Shown piece by piece: positions 1-8,353 of a DNA stretch of 64,000 bases. The translations under genes were made by a program, and so were the position numbers. The DNA is from Alphaproteobacteria bacterium (lineage in GTDB: Bacteria; Pseudomonadota; Alphaproteobacteria; Micropepsales; Micropepsaceae), in the NCBI GenBank assembly GCA_025350465.1, contig JANXXU010000016.1, forward strand, positions 1 through 64,000, written 5' to 3'. The notes beneath the pieces are model-generated. The model saw only the letters and a program-made list of their open reading frames with translations, did no database searches and was not told the origin of the DNA. Within the stretch, counting starts at the first letter, position 1. Every line of letters begins with the position of its first letter.

Positions 1-61
1 TTCGCCCCAACAAGCCGCTCGCATAGAGCGCAACGAAAAGACTCAAGGGCAGCATAGCCAT
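1..61 (-). CDS. 5' end of an unidentified membrane or exported protein (partial)
   Basis: The complement strand from 61 has an ATG, preceded at about 6 nt by AAGGG, and reads MAMLPLSLFVALYASGLLGR before the window edge. This is a hydrophobic N-terminus like a signal peptide or first membrane helix. A second ATG lies two codons in. The gene continues outside the window, so no function can be given. A chance open frame is possible because only 20 codons are visible. Confidence 0.35.
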   Translation of the reverse strand, partial: MAMLPLSLFVALYASGLLGR

Positions 62-161
62 TGCGACCCTTTCGATCCAAGTGGGCCAAAATCGTCAATT
101 CGTAATGTGCGCCGCGAGCGTCCGGATCACCCCACGTTTCGGACACTGCTTGCCATAGCGC

Positions 162-191
162 CATGCGGCAGGAGATCGCCGAAAGCGGTCA
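162..191. repeat. Short dispersed repeat, copy near 5' edge
   Basis: The stretch has the pattern CATGCGGCAGGAGATCGCC followed by GAAAGCGGTCA. Close relatives lie at 2215-2246 and 2913-2944, and a shorter related sequence (GCCAAAA-TCGTCAATTCGTAATG) at about 89-103. All fall in the first 5 kb, between genes. Confidence 0.5.
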
Positions 192-1100
192 CTCAACACG
201 TGCGGGCGATGGCAGGTCCTCCGGCAATTCATCAACTCTACACTCGCGTCTTGGCGCCACCACGATACAAATGAGTGCGAGCACAACCGTGACAGCAAGT
301 TGAACGAGCACCGGCGCAAGCGGCGGAACGTGGACTCCGAGTCTAAGGCTCGACATGACACCTTGTTCAATGCCGTTGAAGGAACCGTGCATCAGCACAG
401 CTGGCCAGAAGCTGCGCGCTTTGAGAGTCAGCCACGCCATGATGAAGGACACCGCGATCAACTCAATCGGGAATAAAACGAGCGCACCCAACACAGGCGC
501 CTCCGGATAGTTGTATCCGGCGAGATTTATCGGCAAGTGCCAGATCGCCCACACAAAGCCGAGCAACGCTACACCGCGCATGAAACCGAAGCGGTTTACG
601 ATGTGATGTTGCAGCACGCCCCGCCAGCCGAATTCTTCTCCCACGGCCGCCAAGCCGTTGACGCATGCGAACAAGACTGCGGTCGACGCCACGTTCGCAA
701 CGAAGAAACCCCAGCCTTGCACCCCTCGTCCCAGCAGCCAGGGCCCGCGCAAAACGTCGGCGCCGTTGGCCGAGAAGCTAAAGTACGATGAGCTGCCCCA
801 GCTTTGATTGATTGCTATGGCTAGCGCGGCGAAGGCGATCGCTGCGGGGATCAAGGCTGCAAGCACGAGGTATATCGGGTTACACGGCTGAAAACGGACC
901 AGCGTCCACGCCTTGCGGTTAAGGAAGGTGAGGTAGGCGATCGACCAGAGCGTCGGAGTGAACATTCCCCCGATCAGCCACGGCGCCATTGCGTTGGAAT
1001 GAACATCACCGACAACACAAAGCGCCGCCCCCTGCACGCTCCAATTGACCAGCAGTAGGCTTCCCAAAAAGAGCGCAAGCGCGCGCGAACTCATGATCAT
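189..1100 (-). CDS. CPBP-family intramembrane metalloprotease
   Basis: The 303-residue polytopic protein has the three CPBP (Abi/CaaX-type) motifs: EEFGWR at 155-160, the conserved His at 188 (WHLP) and HGSFN with His238 and Asn242. These residues form the proposed metal site inside the membrane. About seven hydrophobic segments are visible. Bacterial members act in peptide processing, bacteriocin immunity or unknown proteolysis; the substrate here is not known. An alternative ATG lies two codons downstream. It follows the HAAS gene on the same strand after 45 nt and is probably the third gene of the PadR operon. Confidence 0.85.
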   Translation of the reverse strand: MIMSSRALALFLGSLLLVNWSVQGAALCVVGDVHSNAMAPWLIGGMFTPTLWSIAYLTFLNRKAWTLVRFQPCNPIYLVLAALIPAAIAFAALAIAINQSWGSSSYFSFSANGADVLRGPWLLGRGVQGWGFFVANVASTAVLFACVNGLAAVGEEFGWRGVLQHHIVNRFGFMRGVALLGFVWAIWHLPINLAGYNYPEAPVLGALVLFPIELIAVSFIMAWLTLKARSFWPAVLMHGSFNGIEQGVMSSLRLGVHVPPLAPVLVQLAVTVVLALICIVVAPRRECRVDELPEDLPSPARVE

Positions 1101-1145
1101 GAGGCGATGTCCGACTTTGGTGTGGGATAGGGGCTAGGCTTAAGC

Positions 1146-1709
1146 TCAGGCCTTGGGCGGGCGCCTCAGCGCCCAAATCGAAAGAGATCGGGTTATGATC
1201 CACGCCGTGACGACGCAAACGAGCGCCAGCGGTGTAATCCAGAGTCCGAGCAGCTCCCGGCCGGTCGAGGGATCATCAATGACGCCGAGGAAGAAGAAAT
1301 GCTGGCCCGACCAGAGGCCAATGTGGGTCGGATCACGGATTTTGAGGACCGCCAGAAAAGCAACTAGCGCCGCTGCGGCCCAAGCGGTCACAATGACCAG
1401 CCCCACGCCGGTCACCGTTAAACTTCCGGCCCCGCCCTGCAACAGCGCACCAATGAGGTCGCGGGTCCGACGGGAGGAGAGCGCAGCTGAGACAGCGTAA
1501 GAGTCATTGAATTCTTTGGCGTATGCATCAGGGTCGCCCAGGGCGCGCAGCGCCTCCTCTATGCTCACGGCGGTGTCGAGGCGATCTAATACATGCGATC
1601 GCATCTCTGCGACAATATCATCGCGGTCGCCCTCCGGCAGCACCGAGAGCGCCCATCGCAGTTTGCGCGCGTAATCCGATAGTCTTGAGTCTTCCGAGGG
1701 CGTGCTCAT
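1146..1709 (-). CDS. HAAS-domain (DUF1700-type) membrane protein, PadR partner
   Basis: The 187-residue product begins with a soluble helical HAAS-type domain (about residues 8-65, with the LPEGDRDDIVAEM and EALRALGDPDAYA signatures), followed by two membrane segments (about 88-118 and 148-178). HAAS/DUF1700 proteins are regularly paired with PadR repressors and are thought to be membrane partners in envelope-related regulation. The start codon overlaps the PadR stop by 4 nt (ATGA), so the two are translationally coupled. Confidence 0.8.
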   Translation of the reverse strand: MSTPSEDSRLSDYARKLRWALSVLPEGDRDDIVAEMRSHVLDRLDTAVSIEEALRALGDPDAYAKEFNDSYAVSAALSSRRTRDLIGALLQGGAGSLTVTGVGLVIVTAWAAAALVAFLAVLKIRDPTHIGLWSGQHFFFLGVIDDPSTGRELLGLWITPLALVCVVTAWIITRSLSIWALRRPPKA

Positions 1710-2068
1710 CGCGTCCCTTTCTCAATCAACGCATCCATGCGCGAGCGCAGATCGCGCCAGTCATCGCTCATTGCCTTGAGCTCAGCGGCGCCGCGCGGTT
1801 TCAAAGTGTAGTATTTGCGCGGTCGGCCTTGATCGCCTTCAATTCGCCAGTCCGCAGCAACGAAGCCTGCCGATTCCATGCGATGCAGGAGCGGGTAGAT
1901 GGTGCCGTCCGCCACTTCGAGTCCGGACTCTTCGTTCATGCGCTGGAGGATCTCCAACCCGTAGTGCGCCCGCTTACGAAGAATGCAGAGCAACGCTAGC
2001 TCTAGGACGCCTTTGATCATTTGCGCGCGTCGGTTTTCGCCTCTTTCTGTCAGTGCTTTGCCAGTCAT
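1706..2068 (-). CDS. PadR-family transcriptional regulator
   Basis: A 120-residue winged-helix protein with the PadR pattern: GVLELALLCIL helix 1, YGLEI, and the wing signature DGTIYPLLHRMESAG followed by GRPRKYY. The frame stays open for 40 codons upstream, but the ATG at 2068 sits just after a good TTGACA box and operator-like palindromes, so the long form is unlikely. An ATG 16 codons further in is the other candidate. PadR proteins repress their own operon; here that would be PadR-HAAS-CPBP. Confidence 0.85.
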   Translation of the reverse strand: MTGKALTERGENRRAQMIKGVLELALLCILRKRAHYGLEILQRMNEESGLEVADGTIYPLLHRMESAGFVAADWRIEGDQGRPRKYYTLKPRGAAELKAMSDDWRDLRSRMDALIEKGTR

Positions 2069-2107
2069 CTTGTATAGCAAGATATCAATTAATACCTTGG
2101 TGTCAAG
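2068..2107 (-). promoter_or_regulatory. PadR operon promoter with two palindromic operators
   Basis: On the complement strand TTGACA (2101-2106) is followed after 16 nt by TATCTT, giving a start site almost at the PadR ATG. Two inverted repeats bracket it: TCTTG-N5-CAAGA at 2068-2082 and CTTG-GTGT-CAAG at 2096-2107, centres about 26 nt apart. Their position over both promoter boxes suggests autorepression by PadR. The match to a PadR site is inferred from position and symmetry. Confidence 0.5.
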
Positions 2108-2214
2108 AGACTCGGAGCGTGCGCAAGTGTCTCTTTCGGGCCATGAAGCGACGCCGCACCGATCTTGCCGAATGACTTGGTCGATCAAAAACGGCCGATG
2201 GGGTCGGCTTCAGC

Positions 2215-2246
2215 GATGCGGCAGGAATTCGCCGAAACCGGTCATG
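2215..2246. repeat. Short dispersed repeat, second copy
   Basis: GATGCGGCAGGAATTCGCC followed by GAAACCGGTCATG, about 25 of 30 positions shared with the copy at 162-191. It lies in the leader of the gene starting at 2312. Confidence 0.5.
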
Positions 2247-2311
2247 GGGCGCACGGTCATGCGCTGACAAAATCCGCTATCGTCACCCTGAACTCAACTC
2301 ATGGGGCTCGA

Positions 2312-2881
2312 ATGTCACTCACGGACCTTGCATCCATTGGCAGCCTTGTCAGCGGCGTCGTTGTTCTTTTTTCGCTTCTGTTTGTCGGTATCCAGATTAG
2401 GCAATCGAACAGGAATCAGCGGTCGTTGATGCAGCAGGGGCGAAGCGTCCGCAATGTCGAGCTCTTGCTGAAGCTGACCGAGCCGAGATTGAGCGGGATC
2501 ATGGTGCGCATCCTCGGAGGCGATGACGTCACCGACGAGGAGTTCATGAGTTACTATGGTTTTGCGGCCGCCGTGTTCTGGAGCTATGAGGACAGCTTTC
2601 TTCAACTCAAGGCCGGGATGCTGGATGCAAAGGGTTGGGAGTCGGATGTTTCGACGCTCAGGGGACTTCTTTCCAATCCCGCCTATCGCTCGGTTTGGCG
2701 TGCGGTGCGAGACAGCATCGGCGGCGATTACAAAGCGTTCATCGACGAAGTCGCTGCGGAAGCCAAAAAATCCGCGCCGCGGCGCACTGTGGCGACCCTC
2801 AAACAATACTTTTCCGAAGAAGCGGCGGCACAACACGAGACCCCACCCGGGCGGCCCTCTTCGTCCGACCATCCGAGTTGA
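2312..2881 (+). CDS. N-terminally membrane-anchored protein, paralogue of the gene at 3014-3553
   Basis: The 189-residue protein starts MSLTDLASIGSLVSG, has one membrane helix (about 9-29), then a soluble helical domain. It is clearly related to the neighbour read in the opposite direction (MTLSDLSSIVGMISG): both have the order LxxxGIQ/AQQ-type helix end, LMQQGR / LIQQGR, a W-ED-Q/F pattern and FID near the end. Such proteins are annotated as hypothetical in many alphaproteobacteria. The ATG at 2312 aligns with the paralogue start; the longer upstream frame crosses a dispersed repeat. Function unknown. Confidence 0.65.
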   Translation: MSLTDLASIGSLVSGVVVLFSLLFVGIQIRQSNRNQRSLMQQGRSVRNVELLLKLTEPRLSGIMVRILGGDDVTDEEFMSYYGFAAAVFWSYEDSFLQLKAGMLDAKGWESDVSTLRGLLSNPAYRSVWRAVRDSIGGDYKAFIDEVAAEAKKSAPRRTVATLKQYFSEEAAAQHETPPGRPSSSDHPS

Positions 2882-2912
2882 GACGAGTTGCGGACTTGGC
2901 TAGCCCGCATCG

Positions 2913-2944
2913 CATGCGGCCAGAGATCACCGAAAGCTGTCATT
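2913..2944. repeat. Short dispersed repeat, third copy
   Basis: CATGCGGCCAGAGATCACC followed by GAAAGCTGTCATT, in the gap between the two convergent paralogues. Same orientation as the copies at 162 and 2215. Confidence 0.5.
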
Positions 2945-3013
2945 AAACGTTTGTTCGCCGATCCGATTTGTTCACCCGCCCGATGTACTCACAGCGGACG
3001 ATAGCCGATTTCC

Positions 3014-3553
3014 TCAGGCGCTCGCCTCCGAGAGTTCGGCTTCGATGCCGGCTTTCCACGCTGCGACAAGATCTGTGGGCGTCGCAACAGCACGGGTTCG
3101 GTGCATGATGCTGTCGATGAACGACTGGAAGTCCGGCGCGAAGCTCACGCGAGCTTGCTTATACGCTAGCCGGGCCCCCGGACTTTGAAAATGCGCTTCT
3201 ATCGCTTTCATCATGGCCGCAAATCTACTTCCATCGAGCAGCCCGGCTCGGTGTTGGTAGAATTGGTCCTCCCAATTGAAGAACAAGGCAAATCTCATCA
3301 TCGAGTATTGGAAGAGTTGCACCGGACCGAGCGTCGTATCCCCTTGATCGCCACGAAGCCTAAGCGCCGTCAACGAAGCATCCTCAGCAAACCTAATCGT
3401 TGTACCTATTATCTGCTCGGTGCGGCCCTGTTGGATCAGCGCGCGTGTGTGTTTGGCGTTCTGTCGGGTCTGCTGTGCGAGATAGACAAGCGATCCAAGC
3501 ACCGCCAATCCGCTGATCATGCCGACGATGCTGGATAGGTCTGAAAGTGTCAT
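3014..3553 (-). CDS. N-terminally membrane-anchored protein, paralogue of the gene at 2312-2881
   Basis: The 179-residue product has one N-terminal helix (about 8-27) followed by a soluble domain with ALIQQGRTEQ, FFNWEDQFYQHRAGLLDG and FIDSIMHR. It shares its layout with the convergent gene at 2312-2881. The gene is bracketed by a 16-bp direct repeat (GACGATAGCC-S-ATTTC at 2997-3012 and 3585-3600, one mismatch), so it may have been copied or inserted as a small unit. No function is known. Confidence 0.7.
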   Translation of the reverse strand: MTLSDLSSIVGMISGLAVLGSLVYLAQQTRQNAKHTRALIQQGRTEQIIGTTIRFAEDASLTALRLRGDQGDTTLGPVQLFQYSMMRFALFFNWEDQFYQHRAGLLDGSRFAAMMKAIEAHFQSPGARLAYKQARVSFAPDFQSFIDSIMHRTRAVATPTDLVAAWKAGIEAELSEASA

Positions 3554-3644
3554 GTGATGTTCCCTGAGGATTTCGTTCAGGACAGACGATAGCCCATTTC
3601 GCTGGAGACCCAGCCGAGGGGCGAATGTCCGCTCAGGGCAGTGA

Positions 3645-4858
3645 GTTCAACTGATCGACGCAACACGTACCTTGGATCGAGGTCGTGGAGCGAAGCTAGT
3701 GATGAGAAGATATCGCCGCATTTCTGCAGTTCAGAGCGCTGATTTGTGGGAGCGATGGAAGAAGGGCGAAGGCCTGAAGTCTATCGGCCGCGTATTCGGC
3801 AGGACGTCGTCGTGCATTTTCAACCACATAAGGTATAGCGGCGGGATAAGGCCGCCGTCACGGCGACGATCCCGGCTGGCGTTGACCCTTGCAGAGCGCG
3901 AGGAGATTTCTCGCGGCCTTGTTGCAGGTCGATCGCTTCGTTCGATGGCTGTGGCGCTGGGACGATCACCGTCGACGCTCAGCCGGGAGATTGGTCGCAA
4001 TGGCGGATCTGGACGCTACCGCGCTGCCGCGGCCGACAGCCGCGCATGGAAACAGACGCTGCGTCCAAAGCCATGCAAGTTGGCGGTGCATGGTCAGTTG
4101 CGGCAGGCTGTTGCGGCAAAGCTCGCATTGGAATGGTCTCCTCAGCAGATCGCAGGCTGGCTGAAGCGGACAAATCCGCGGAACGGGGCGCGCCAAGTGT
4201 CGCACGAGACGATCTATCGGAGCCTTTATGTGCAGGCCCGCGGCGTGTTGAAAAAAGAGCTGATAGAGCACCTGCGCTCGCAGCGGCCGATCCGTCGTTC
4301 GCGACATGCTACTATGAAGGGCAAGCGGCTGGGCCAAATCTCAAACGCTGTTTCGATCAGCGAGCGACCGGCGTCGGTCGAGGACCGTGCAGTGCCTGGC
4401 CATTGGGAAGGCGATCTCCTGTGCGGATCGAAGAACAGCTTCATCGTCACGCTCGTCGAACGACACTCGCGCTATGTCATGCTCGCCAAAGTCCCGAACC
4501 GGGAAACTCAAACCGTCGTCAACGCCCTGATCAAGCAGGCGCGCAAGCTTCCCGACGAACTCTACAAATCGCTGACCTGGGATCGCGGAAAAGAGCTCGC
4601 AGACCATCAGCGCTTCACCATGGAAACCGACATCGCCGTTTATTTCTGCGATCCACAAAGCCCTTGGCAGCGCGGCTCGAACGAAAACACCAACCGGCTC
4701 CTGCGCCAATACTTCCCACGAGGAACTGATCTGGCGCCGCATTCGCAGGCCGATCTAAACAAGGTGGCGCGTCGGCTCAACGAGCGGCCCAGAAAAACGC
4801 TGGACTTCGAAACCCCAGCCGAGCGATTTAACGAGTGTGTTGCGTCGACCCATTGAGC
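3645..4858 (+). mobile_element. IS30-family insertion sequence, 1214 bp
   Basis: An IS30-type transposase gene is bounded by terminal inverted repeats: the left end GTTCAACTGATCGACGCAAC begins at 3645 and the right end, read on the complement strand from 4858, is GCTCAATGGGTCGACGCAAC; 18 of 22 positions match. The right repeat overlaps the last codons of the transposase. No convincing target duplication was seen. Short dispersed repeats lie just outside the right end. The ends were assigned from the repeats alone. Confidence 0.75.
3702..4856 (+). CDS. IS30-family transposase
   Basis: The 384-residue protein (394 if the TTG at 3672 is used) has an N-terminal HTH region (ADLWERWKKGEG, then LTLAEREEISRGL...LGRSPSTLSREI) and the IS30 DDE catalytic core: Asp in GHWEGDLL, Asp in TWDRGKELADH and Glu in RGSNENTNRLLRQYFPRGTD. 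All catalytic residues are present and the frame is intact, so the element may still move. Confidence 0.93.
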   Translation: MRRYRRISAVQSADLWERWKKGEGLKSIGRVFGRTSSCIFNHIRYSGGIRPPSRRRSRLALTLAEREEISRGLVAGRSLRSMAVALGRSPSTLSREIGRNGGSGRYRAAAADSRAWKQTLRPKPCKLAVHGQLRQAVAAKLALEWSPQQIAGWLKRTNPRNGARQVSHETIYRSLYVQARGVLKKELIEHLRSQRPIRRSRHATMKGKRLGQISNAVSISERPASVEDRAVPGHWEGDLLCGSKNSFIVTLVERHSRYVMLAKVPNRETQTVVNALIKQARKLPDELYKSLTWDRGKELADHQRFTMETDIAVYFCDPQSPWQRGSNENTNRLLRQYFPRGTDLAPHSQADLNKVARRLNERPRKTLDFETPAERFNECVASTH

Positions 4859-4861
4859 CCG

Positions 4862-4930
4862 CCGCCAAAAGCTGTCATTCGTAATGTTCTATCCATCAGA
4901 CCGCTCTTGGCCAAAAGCGGACATTCACGC
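4862..4930. repeat. Short repeats right of the IS30 element
   Basis: Two related motifs lie in tandem: GCCAAAAGCTGTCATTCGTA (about 4865-4884) and TTGGCCAAAAGCGGACATTC (about 4906-4925). Both share the GCCAAAAGC-K-G-W-CATTC core, also seen in weaker form near position 90. Such GGCCAAAAGCGG-type sequences occur as intergenic repeats in alphaproteobacteria; that comparison is from general knowledge. Confidence 0.45.
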
Positions 4931-4976
4931 TGTGCGGAAATCACGAATAACGCACGGGGGGAGCGACCCAGCGCGA

Positions 4977-5336
4977 TCAATGCTTGGAGTAGTCCGGACA
5001 GGACGGCCAGAGCACATAGAATGCCGCGTAGGCGTCGGTCATCCACCAGCCCGTGGACTGAGCCTTGTTCGCCCGCAGCCAGTCATAGGTCATCTTTGTC
5101 GCAGTATTTTCGTCCACACCTACATTTTGCGGTAGGCAACCCCAGTACTCGGGGACGATGGCTTTCCAAACCAGATCGCTGCACTTGTCAGCGTGACGGT
5201 CGCAATATTGCAGGAGTTGAGGCGTCGTTGCGTTTGAGTCGGGATCGAAACCCTTTTTGTGGGATGCGGCCGATGCCGGGATTGAAAGCAATGCCAGAAC
5301 GGCGGCCGCGGCGAGTACGGCAGAACGATACGTCAT
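4977..5336 (-). CDS. Small exported protein of unknown function
   Basis: The 119-residue product has a clear signal peptide (SAVLAAAAVLALLSIPASA, cleavage expected near residue 24). The mature part of about 95 residues has four Cys (YCDRHADKC, WGCLP, WPSCP), compatible with two disulphides in the periplasm, and many Trp/Tyr. Size and Cys pattern recall Rap1a/Tai-type small periplasmic proteins, but no diagnostic motif is seen. It stands alone between the IS30 element and a gene-poor stretch. Confidence 0.65.
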   Translation of the reverse strand: MTYRSAVLAAAAVLALLSIPASAASHKKGFDPDSNATTPQLLQYCDRHADKCSDLVWKAIVPEYWGCLPQNVGVDENTATKMTYDWLRANKAQSTGWWMTDAYAAFYVLWPSCPDYSKH

Positions 5337-5979
5337 CGATATCCCTCGCTCTTTTTATCAGGCAGCCCGCGGCGGCGCATTCACGCTGAGCGTGAACAAT
5401 GACTGATCCCAGCCTACGCGGCGATGGACATTGGCCGCAAGTCACACCGGATGGCTTCCCTTCACTCTCGGCGAACGAAAGTCCGAGTTATGCCACTGAC
5501 GCGACGCTCCGGGCCTTGCCTCAGTTCATCAGGCGGCGAGATTGGTTCGACGCTACCGCAATTGAAGCGGCCGCCTTCGCTAAAGCTACGCGCCCTAAGT
5601 TGCCAACACTCGCCCGCCGAAGCATGGTGCGGAGGCGGGTGGAGCCCGAATGTCGCGGACTTGCGGTCACTTACGCAACCACCATTTTGGCAGAGCAAAC
5701 CTCTCCAAAATTATTGGCGGACTAAGCGATCAGCCAATCGTCGATGCTCTTTTGCTCACCCCAAATTCCTACGCTTTCCCTGGTGTCGGCAGCGCAATGC
5801 GGCGCGCGGGCACAGCGGGCAATCCTTCACAGACACCTTGGGCCAATGAGCAGCCGAATTGCAGTGATCACTGGTCATCGTCATGCAAGGGCAAACCGGC
5901 AGTTTTTCGCCGTAGTGCGACGTTCGAACCGTTCCGACGCGTTAGCGCACCACTTCCGCTCAAATGCACCCCTCACGCG
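5337..5979. other. Stretch without a recognisable intact gene
   Basis: Several overlapping frames are open here but none has a recognisable domain, a good ribosome site or the strong third-position GC of the neighbours. Base composition is closer to 55-58% GC than the surrounding genes. It probably holds eroded accessory DNA; the only coding-like part begins near 5980. Confidence 0.4.
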
Positions 5980-6225
5980 ACCTGGACGGTTGAGTCCCTA
6001 GCCTTAGCCAAAGACCGAAATCTATTTGTGCACGGGCTGTGGGGTCACAACACCAAGAAGGGCAAGAAACGTCAGCTCGTCGCCGTCTCATACTTTGTGA
6101 AATTAGAGGGTTCTGGAGGGGAGGTCAGCGAGAAAATCCTCAACGGGCTAACGAACAATATCGTACAGCTGATCAAACTAATCGACGACGGTATTCCGAG
6201 GCACCTGGGCGTGCCACTCCCCTGA
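5980..6225 (+). pseudogene. C-terminal fragment of a transferred gene with an RNLFVHG motif
   Basis: From about 5980 the frame reads WTVESLALAKDRNLFVHGLW, then a Lys-rich turn, VSYFVKLEG and a helical end, finishing at 6225. The xxRNxFVHGxW pattern is typical of the C-terminal helical region of a family of uncharacterised proteins that carry a HEPN-like RNxxxHG signature. Upstream sequence in the frame does not look like protein, so the 5' part is lost. Lower GC than neighbours suggests transfer. Assignment to a HEPN fold is inference. Confidence 0.4.
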
Positions 6226-6229
6226 GCTG

Positions 6230-6592
6230 TTAGTCGCGATAGGTCCAAGTTTGCACTTCGGCCACTTGGCCCAATACGTATTCGGCTCCGCGAACCATCG
6301 GGTTTGTTTCAGCGAGCGCTTCTTCCATCCAGCCAATCCAATCGTCGATCCCATTGCCAGAGAGCTTCACGTCTGGTTCCACATTGCTCTTCAATGCATT
6401 TAGAAAATCGCGAGCAACCTGATGATCTCTCCAAGCAACTGCAAGTTCGGTGAATTTTCGCACGCGGTTTAGAATTAGCTGACGGCGCGCCGCTTCCTCG
6501 CGTCGCTTCTCATCAGCGATCCTCTGCTGTTGCGCTCTCTCCTCGCGCTCGACCCTTTCCTTCGCCATCATCGGAATTGCTGCGATGAACAC
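6230..6592 (-). CDS. Coiled-coil protein, probably N-terminally truncated
   Basis: The 120-residue frame opens with a long charged helix (KERVEREERAQQQRIADEKR through RRQLILNRV, about 11-45), then RKFTELAVAWRDHQVARDFL and a compact end with WMEEALAETNP. This matches the C-terminal part of larger uncharacterised proteins in which a Glu/Arg/Gln-rich helix precedes an xxWxxAxxIRxFLxAL-like segment. No ribosome site was found at the GTG/ATG candidates, so it may be a remnant. It converges with the fragment ending at 6225. Confidence 0.4.
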   Translation of the reverse strand: MFIAAIPMMAKERVEREERAQQQRIADEKRREEAARRQLILNRVRKFTELAVAWRDHQVARDFLNALKSNVEPDVKLSGNGIDDWIGWMEEALAETNPMVRGAEYVLGQVAEVQTWTYRD

Positions 6593-6602
6593 CCCAACGA
6601 TT

Positions 6603-6770
6603 TCAGGTAGGCAGGCGTCGCAATTCGTCAGCTTGTTGCTCGTGTTCGACGGCAGCCTGTATGACTGTGGCTCGCGCCGACCGAAGGGTCAGAACTGCCG
6701 CTATCCGCCGCAGCGTTTGGGCTTCCTGGAGGTGGCTGGCGATGCGATCCGCTCGCTCGATATTGCTCAC
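6603..6770 (-). CDS. Small helical protein, 55 residues
   Basis: A GTG at 6770 is preceded after 5-6 nt by GAGGGGG. The product (start MSNIERADRIASHLQEAQTL, end EHEQQADELRRLPT) is a predicted helical hairpin resembling the many tiny alphaproteobacterial proteins with an (E/D)xAxxLRxxA...LL/A..A..yexLA pattern; the protein at 25221-25595 has a similar segment. The strong ribosome site supports translation. It is just upstream of the coiled-coil gene on the same strand. Confidence 0.45.
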   Translation of the reverse strand: MSNIERADRIASHLQEAQTLRRIAAVLTLRSARATVIQAAVEHEQQADELRRLPT

Positions 6771-7162
6771 TGATTCCCCCTCAGCGCCCTCAGCAGCATG
6801 GCTGGGCCCGGCAGTTTGGAACGTGCGCCGATCCCATTGGTTCCAAAGGACGCCGAAACTTTGGGTCTTCGTAGGGCAAGGAAGCGGCTAACCGGCCCTG
6901 CAGAAAATTCTAGCCCAGGTGAAGGTCATTCCACGCGTGCTGTGGTCAAAACAGCACCTACGGATGGCCTATATCTATACCCCCCCGCGAACGCGCGAGG
7001 GAGGAAAGGAGTTCGCCTCGAGTGCAACGGCTTGTAACGGCAATGCAACGGATTTGTAACGGCATAAACCGCGGAAATCTGCGGTTTGCAACGCTGCAAC
7101 GGCAATAGGGTGGGGTCTCATTCTCAATTCGCAACTGGCGATGCACTGCAGCATCGCTGCCT
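6771..7162. other. Intergenic stretch with TGTAACGGCA/TGCAACGG microrepeats and a hairpin
   Basis: No convincing gene. Between 7022 and 7110 variants of TGCAACGG and TGTAACGGCA occur five times. Within this, AAACCGC (7066-7072), an 8-nt loop and GCGGTTT (7081-7087) form a perfect 7-bp stem about 75 nt past the kbl stop. No U-run follows on either strand, so a terminator is possible but weak. Confidence 0.4.
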
Positions 7163-8353
7163 TCACGCGATGAGGCCCAACTCGCGTCCCGTTTCGGCAA
7201 ACTTGGCCACGGCGAATTCCAAATCCGCGCGTGTGAGGGCGGCCGACATCTGCGTTCGGATGCGCGCTTTGCCTTGCGGCACGACCGGATAGGAAAAGCC
7301 GATGACGTAGACGCCTTTGGCGAGCATGCGTTCGGCCATGCGCGCCGCGAGGGCGGCGTCGCCCAGCATCAGCGGCGCGATCGGGTGCTCGCCGGGCAGG
7401 ATGTCGAAGCCGAGCTTCGCCATCGCGGCGCGAAAGAACGCCGTGTTGTCGCGCAGCCGCTCGATCAGCGCGCTCGACCCTGTGATGAGATCGAGCGCGG
7501 CGATCGACGCGGCGGCGATCATCGGGGCAAGCGAGTTCGAGAAGAGGTAGGGCCGCGAGCGCTGGCGCAAGAGATCGATGATCTCTTTGCGCCCCGAGGT
7601 ATAGCCGCCGCTGGCGCCGCCCAACGCCTTGCCGAGCGTGCCCGTGATGATGTCGATGCGGTTCATGACGCCGGCGCGTTCGTGCGAGCCGCGCCCGCCG
7701 GCACCCGTGAAGCCGACGGCGTGGGAATCGTCGACCATCACCAATGCGCCGTATTTTTCGGCGAGGCCGCAGATCTCGCCGAGCTTGGCGTAGTAGCCGT
7801 CCATCGAGAAGACGCCGTCGGTCGCGATCAATCGGAAGCGCGCGCCGGCGGCATCCTTGAGCTTCGCTTCGAGGTCGTCCATGTCGCCGTTGCGATAGCG
7901 CGAACGTTGCGCCTTGCTCAGGCGGATGCCGTCGATGATGCTCGCATGGTTGAGTTCGTCCGAGATGACCGCGTCTTCTTCGCCGAGAATCGTCTCGAAC
8001 AATCCGCCGTTCGCGTCGAAGCAGGAGGAATAAAGGATCGTGTCTTCGGTCCCGAGGAATTCGCTGATCCGCCGCTCGAGCGCTTTGTGAATCTCCTGCG
8101 TGCCGCAAATGAACCTGACCGACGCCATGCCGTAGCCCCAACGGTCGAGCGCTTCATGCGCCGCTTTGACGATCGCGGGATGGTCCGCCAAGCCCAGATA
8201 ATTATTCGCGCAAAGATTCAACACGTCCTCGCCGCCGGCGACGCGGATGTGGCCGGCTTGCGGCGTGGCGATGATGCGCTCGGGCTTGTCGAGCCCCGCC
8301 GTCTTGATCTGGGCCAACGTCGCGACGATGTGTTGCTTGAGCGAACCGTACAT
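7163..8353 (-). CDS. kbl: 2-amino-3-ketobutyrate CoA ligase (glycine C-acetyltransferase)
   Basis: The 396-residue PLP enzyme cleaves 2-amino-3-oxobutyrate with CoA to glycine and acetyl-CoA, the second step of threonine breakdown. Length and sequence fit Kbl throughout: NYLGLADHP near 51-59, SSCFDANGG at 109-117, VDDSHAVGF at 207-215 and the PLP lysine in GTLGKALGG (Lys242). The ATG overlaps the tdh stop (ATGA), which fixes the start and shows coupling. The frame remains open upstream inside tdh, but that part is a shadow. Confidence 0.95.
   Translation of the reverse strand: MYGSLKQHIVATLAQIKTAGLDKPERIIATPQAGHIRVAGGEDVLNLCANNYLGLADHPAIVKAAHEALDRWGYGMASVRFICGTQEIHKALERRISEFLGTEDTILYSSCFDANGGLFETILGEEDAVISDELNHASIIDGIRLSKAQRSRYRNGDMDDLEAKLKDAAGARFRLIATDGVFSMDGYYAKLGEICGLAEKYGALVMVDDSHAVGFTGAGGRGSHERAGVMNRIDIITGTLGKALGGASGGYTSGRKEIIDLLRQRSRPYLFSNSLAPMIAAASIAALDLITGSSALIERLRDNTAFFRAAMAKLGFDILPGEHPIAPLMLGDAALAARMAERMLAKGVYVIGFSYPVVPQGKARIRTQMSAALTRADLEFAVAKFAETGRELGLIA

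Noticed and set aside
3645-4858. Target-site duplication of the IS30 element
   Set aside because: The bases outside the two inverted repeats do not match in a convincing way.
7066-7087. Hairpin as terminator of kbl
   Set aside because: A perfect stem exists but no U-run follows on either strand; kept only as a note in the gap entry.
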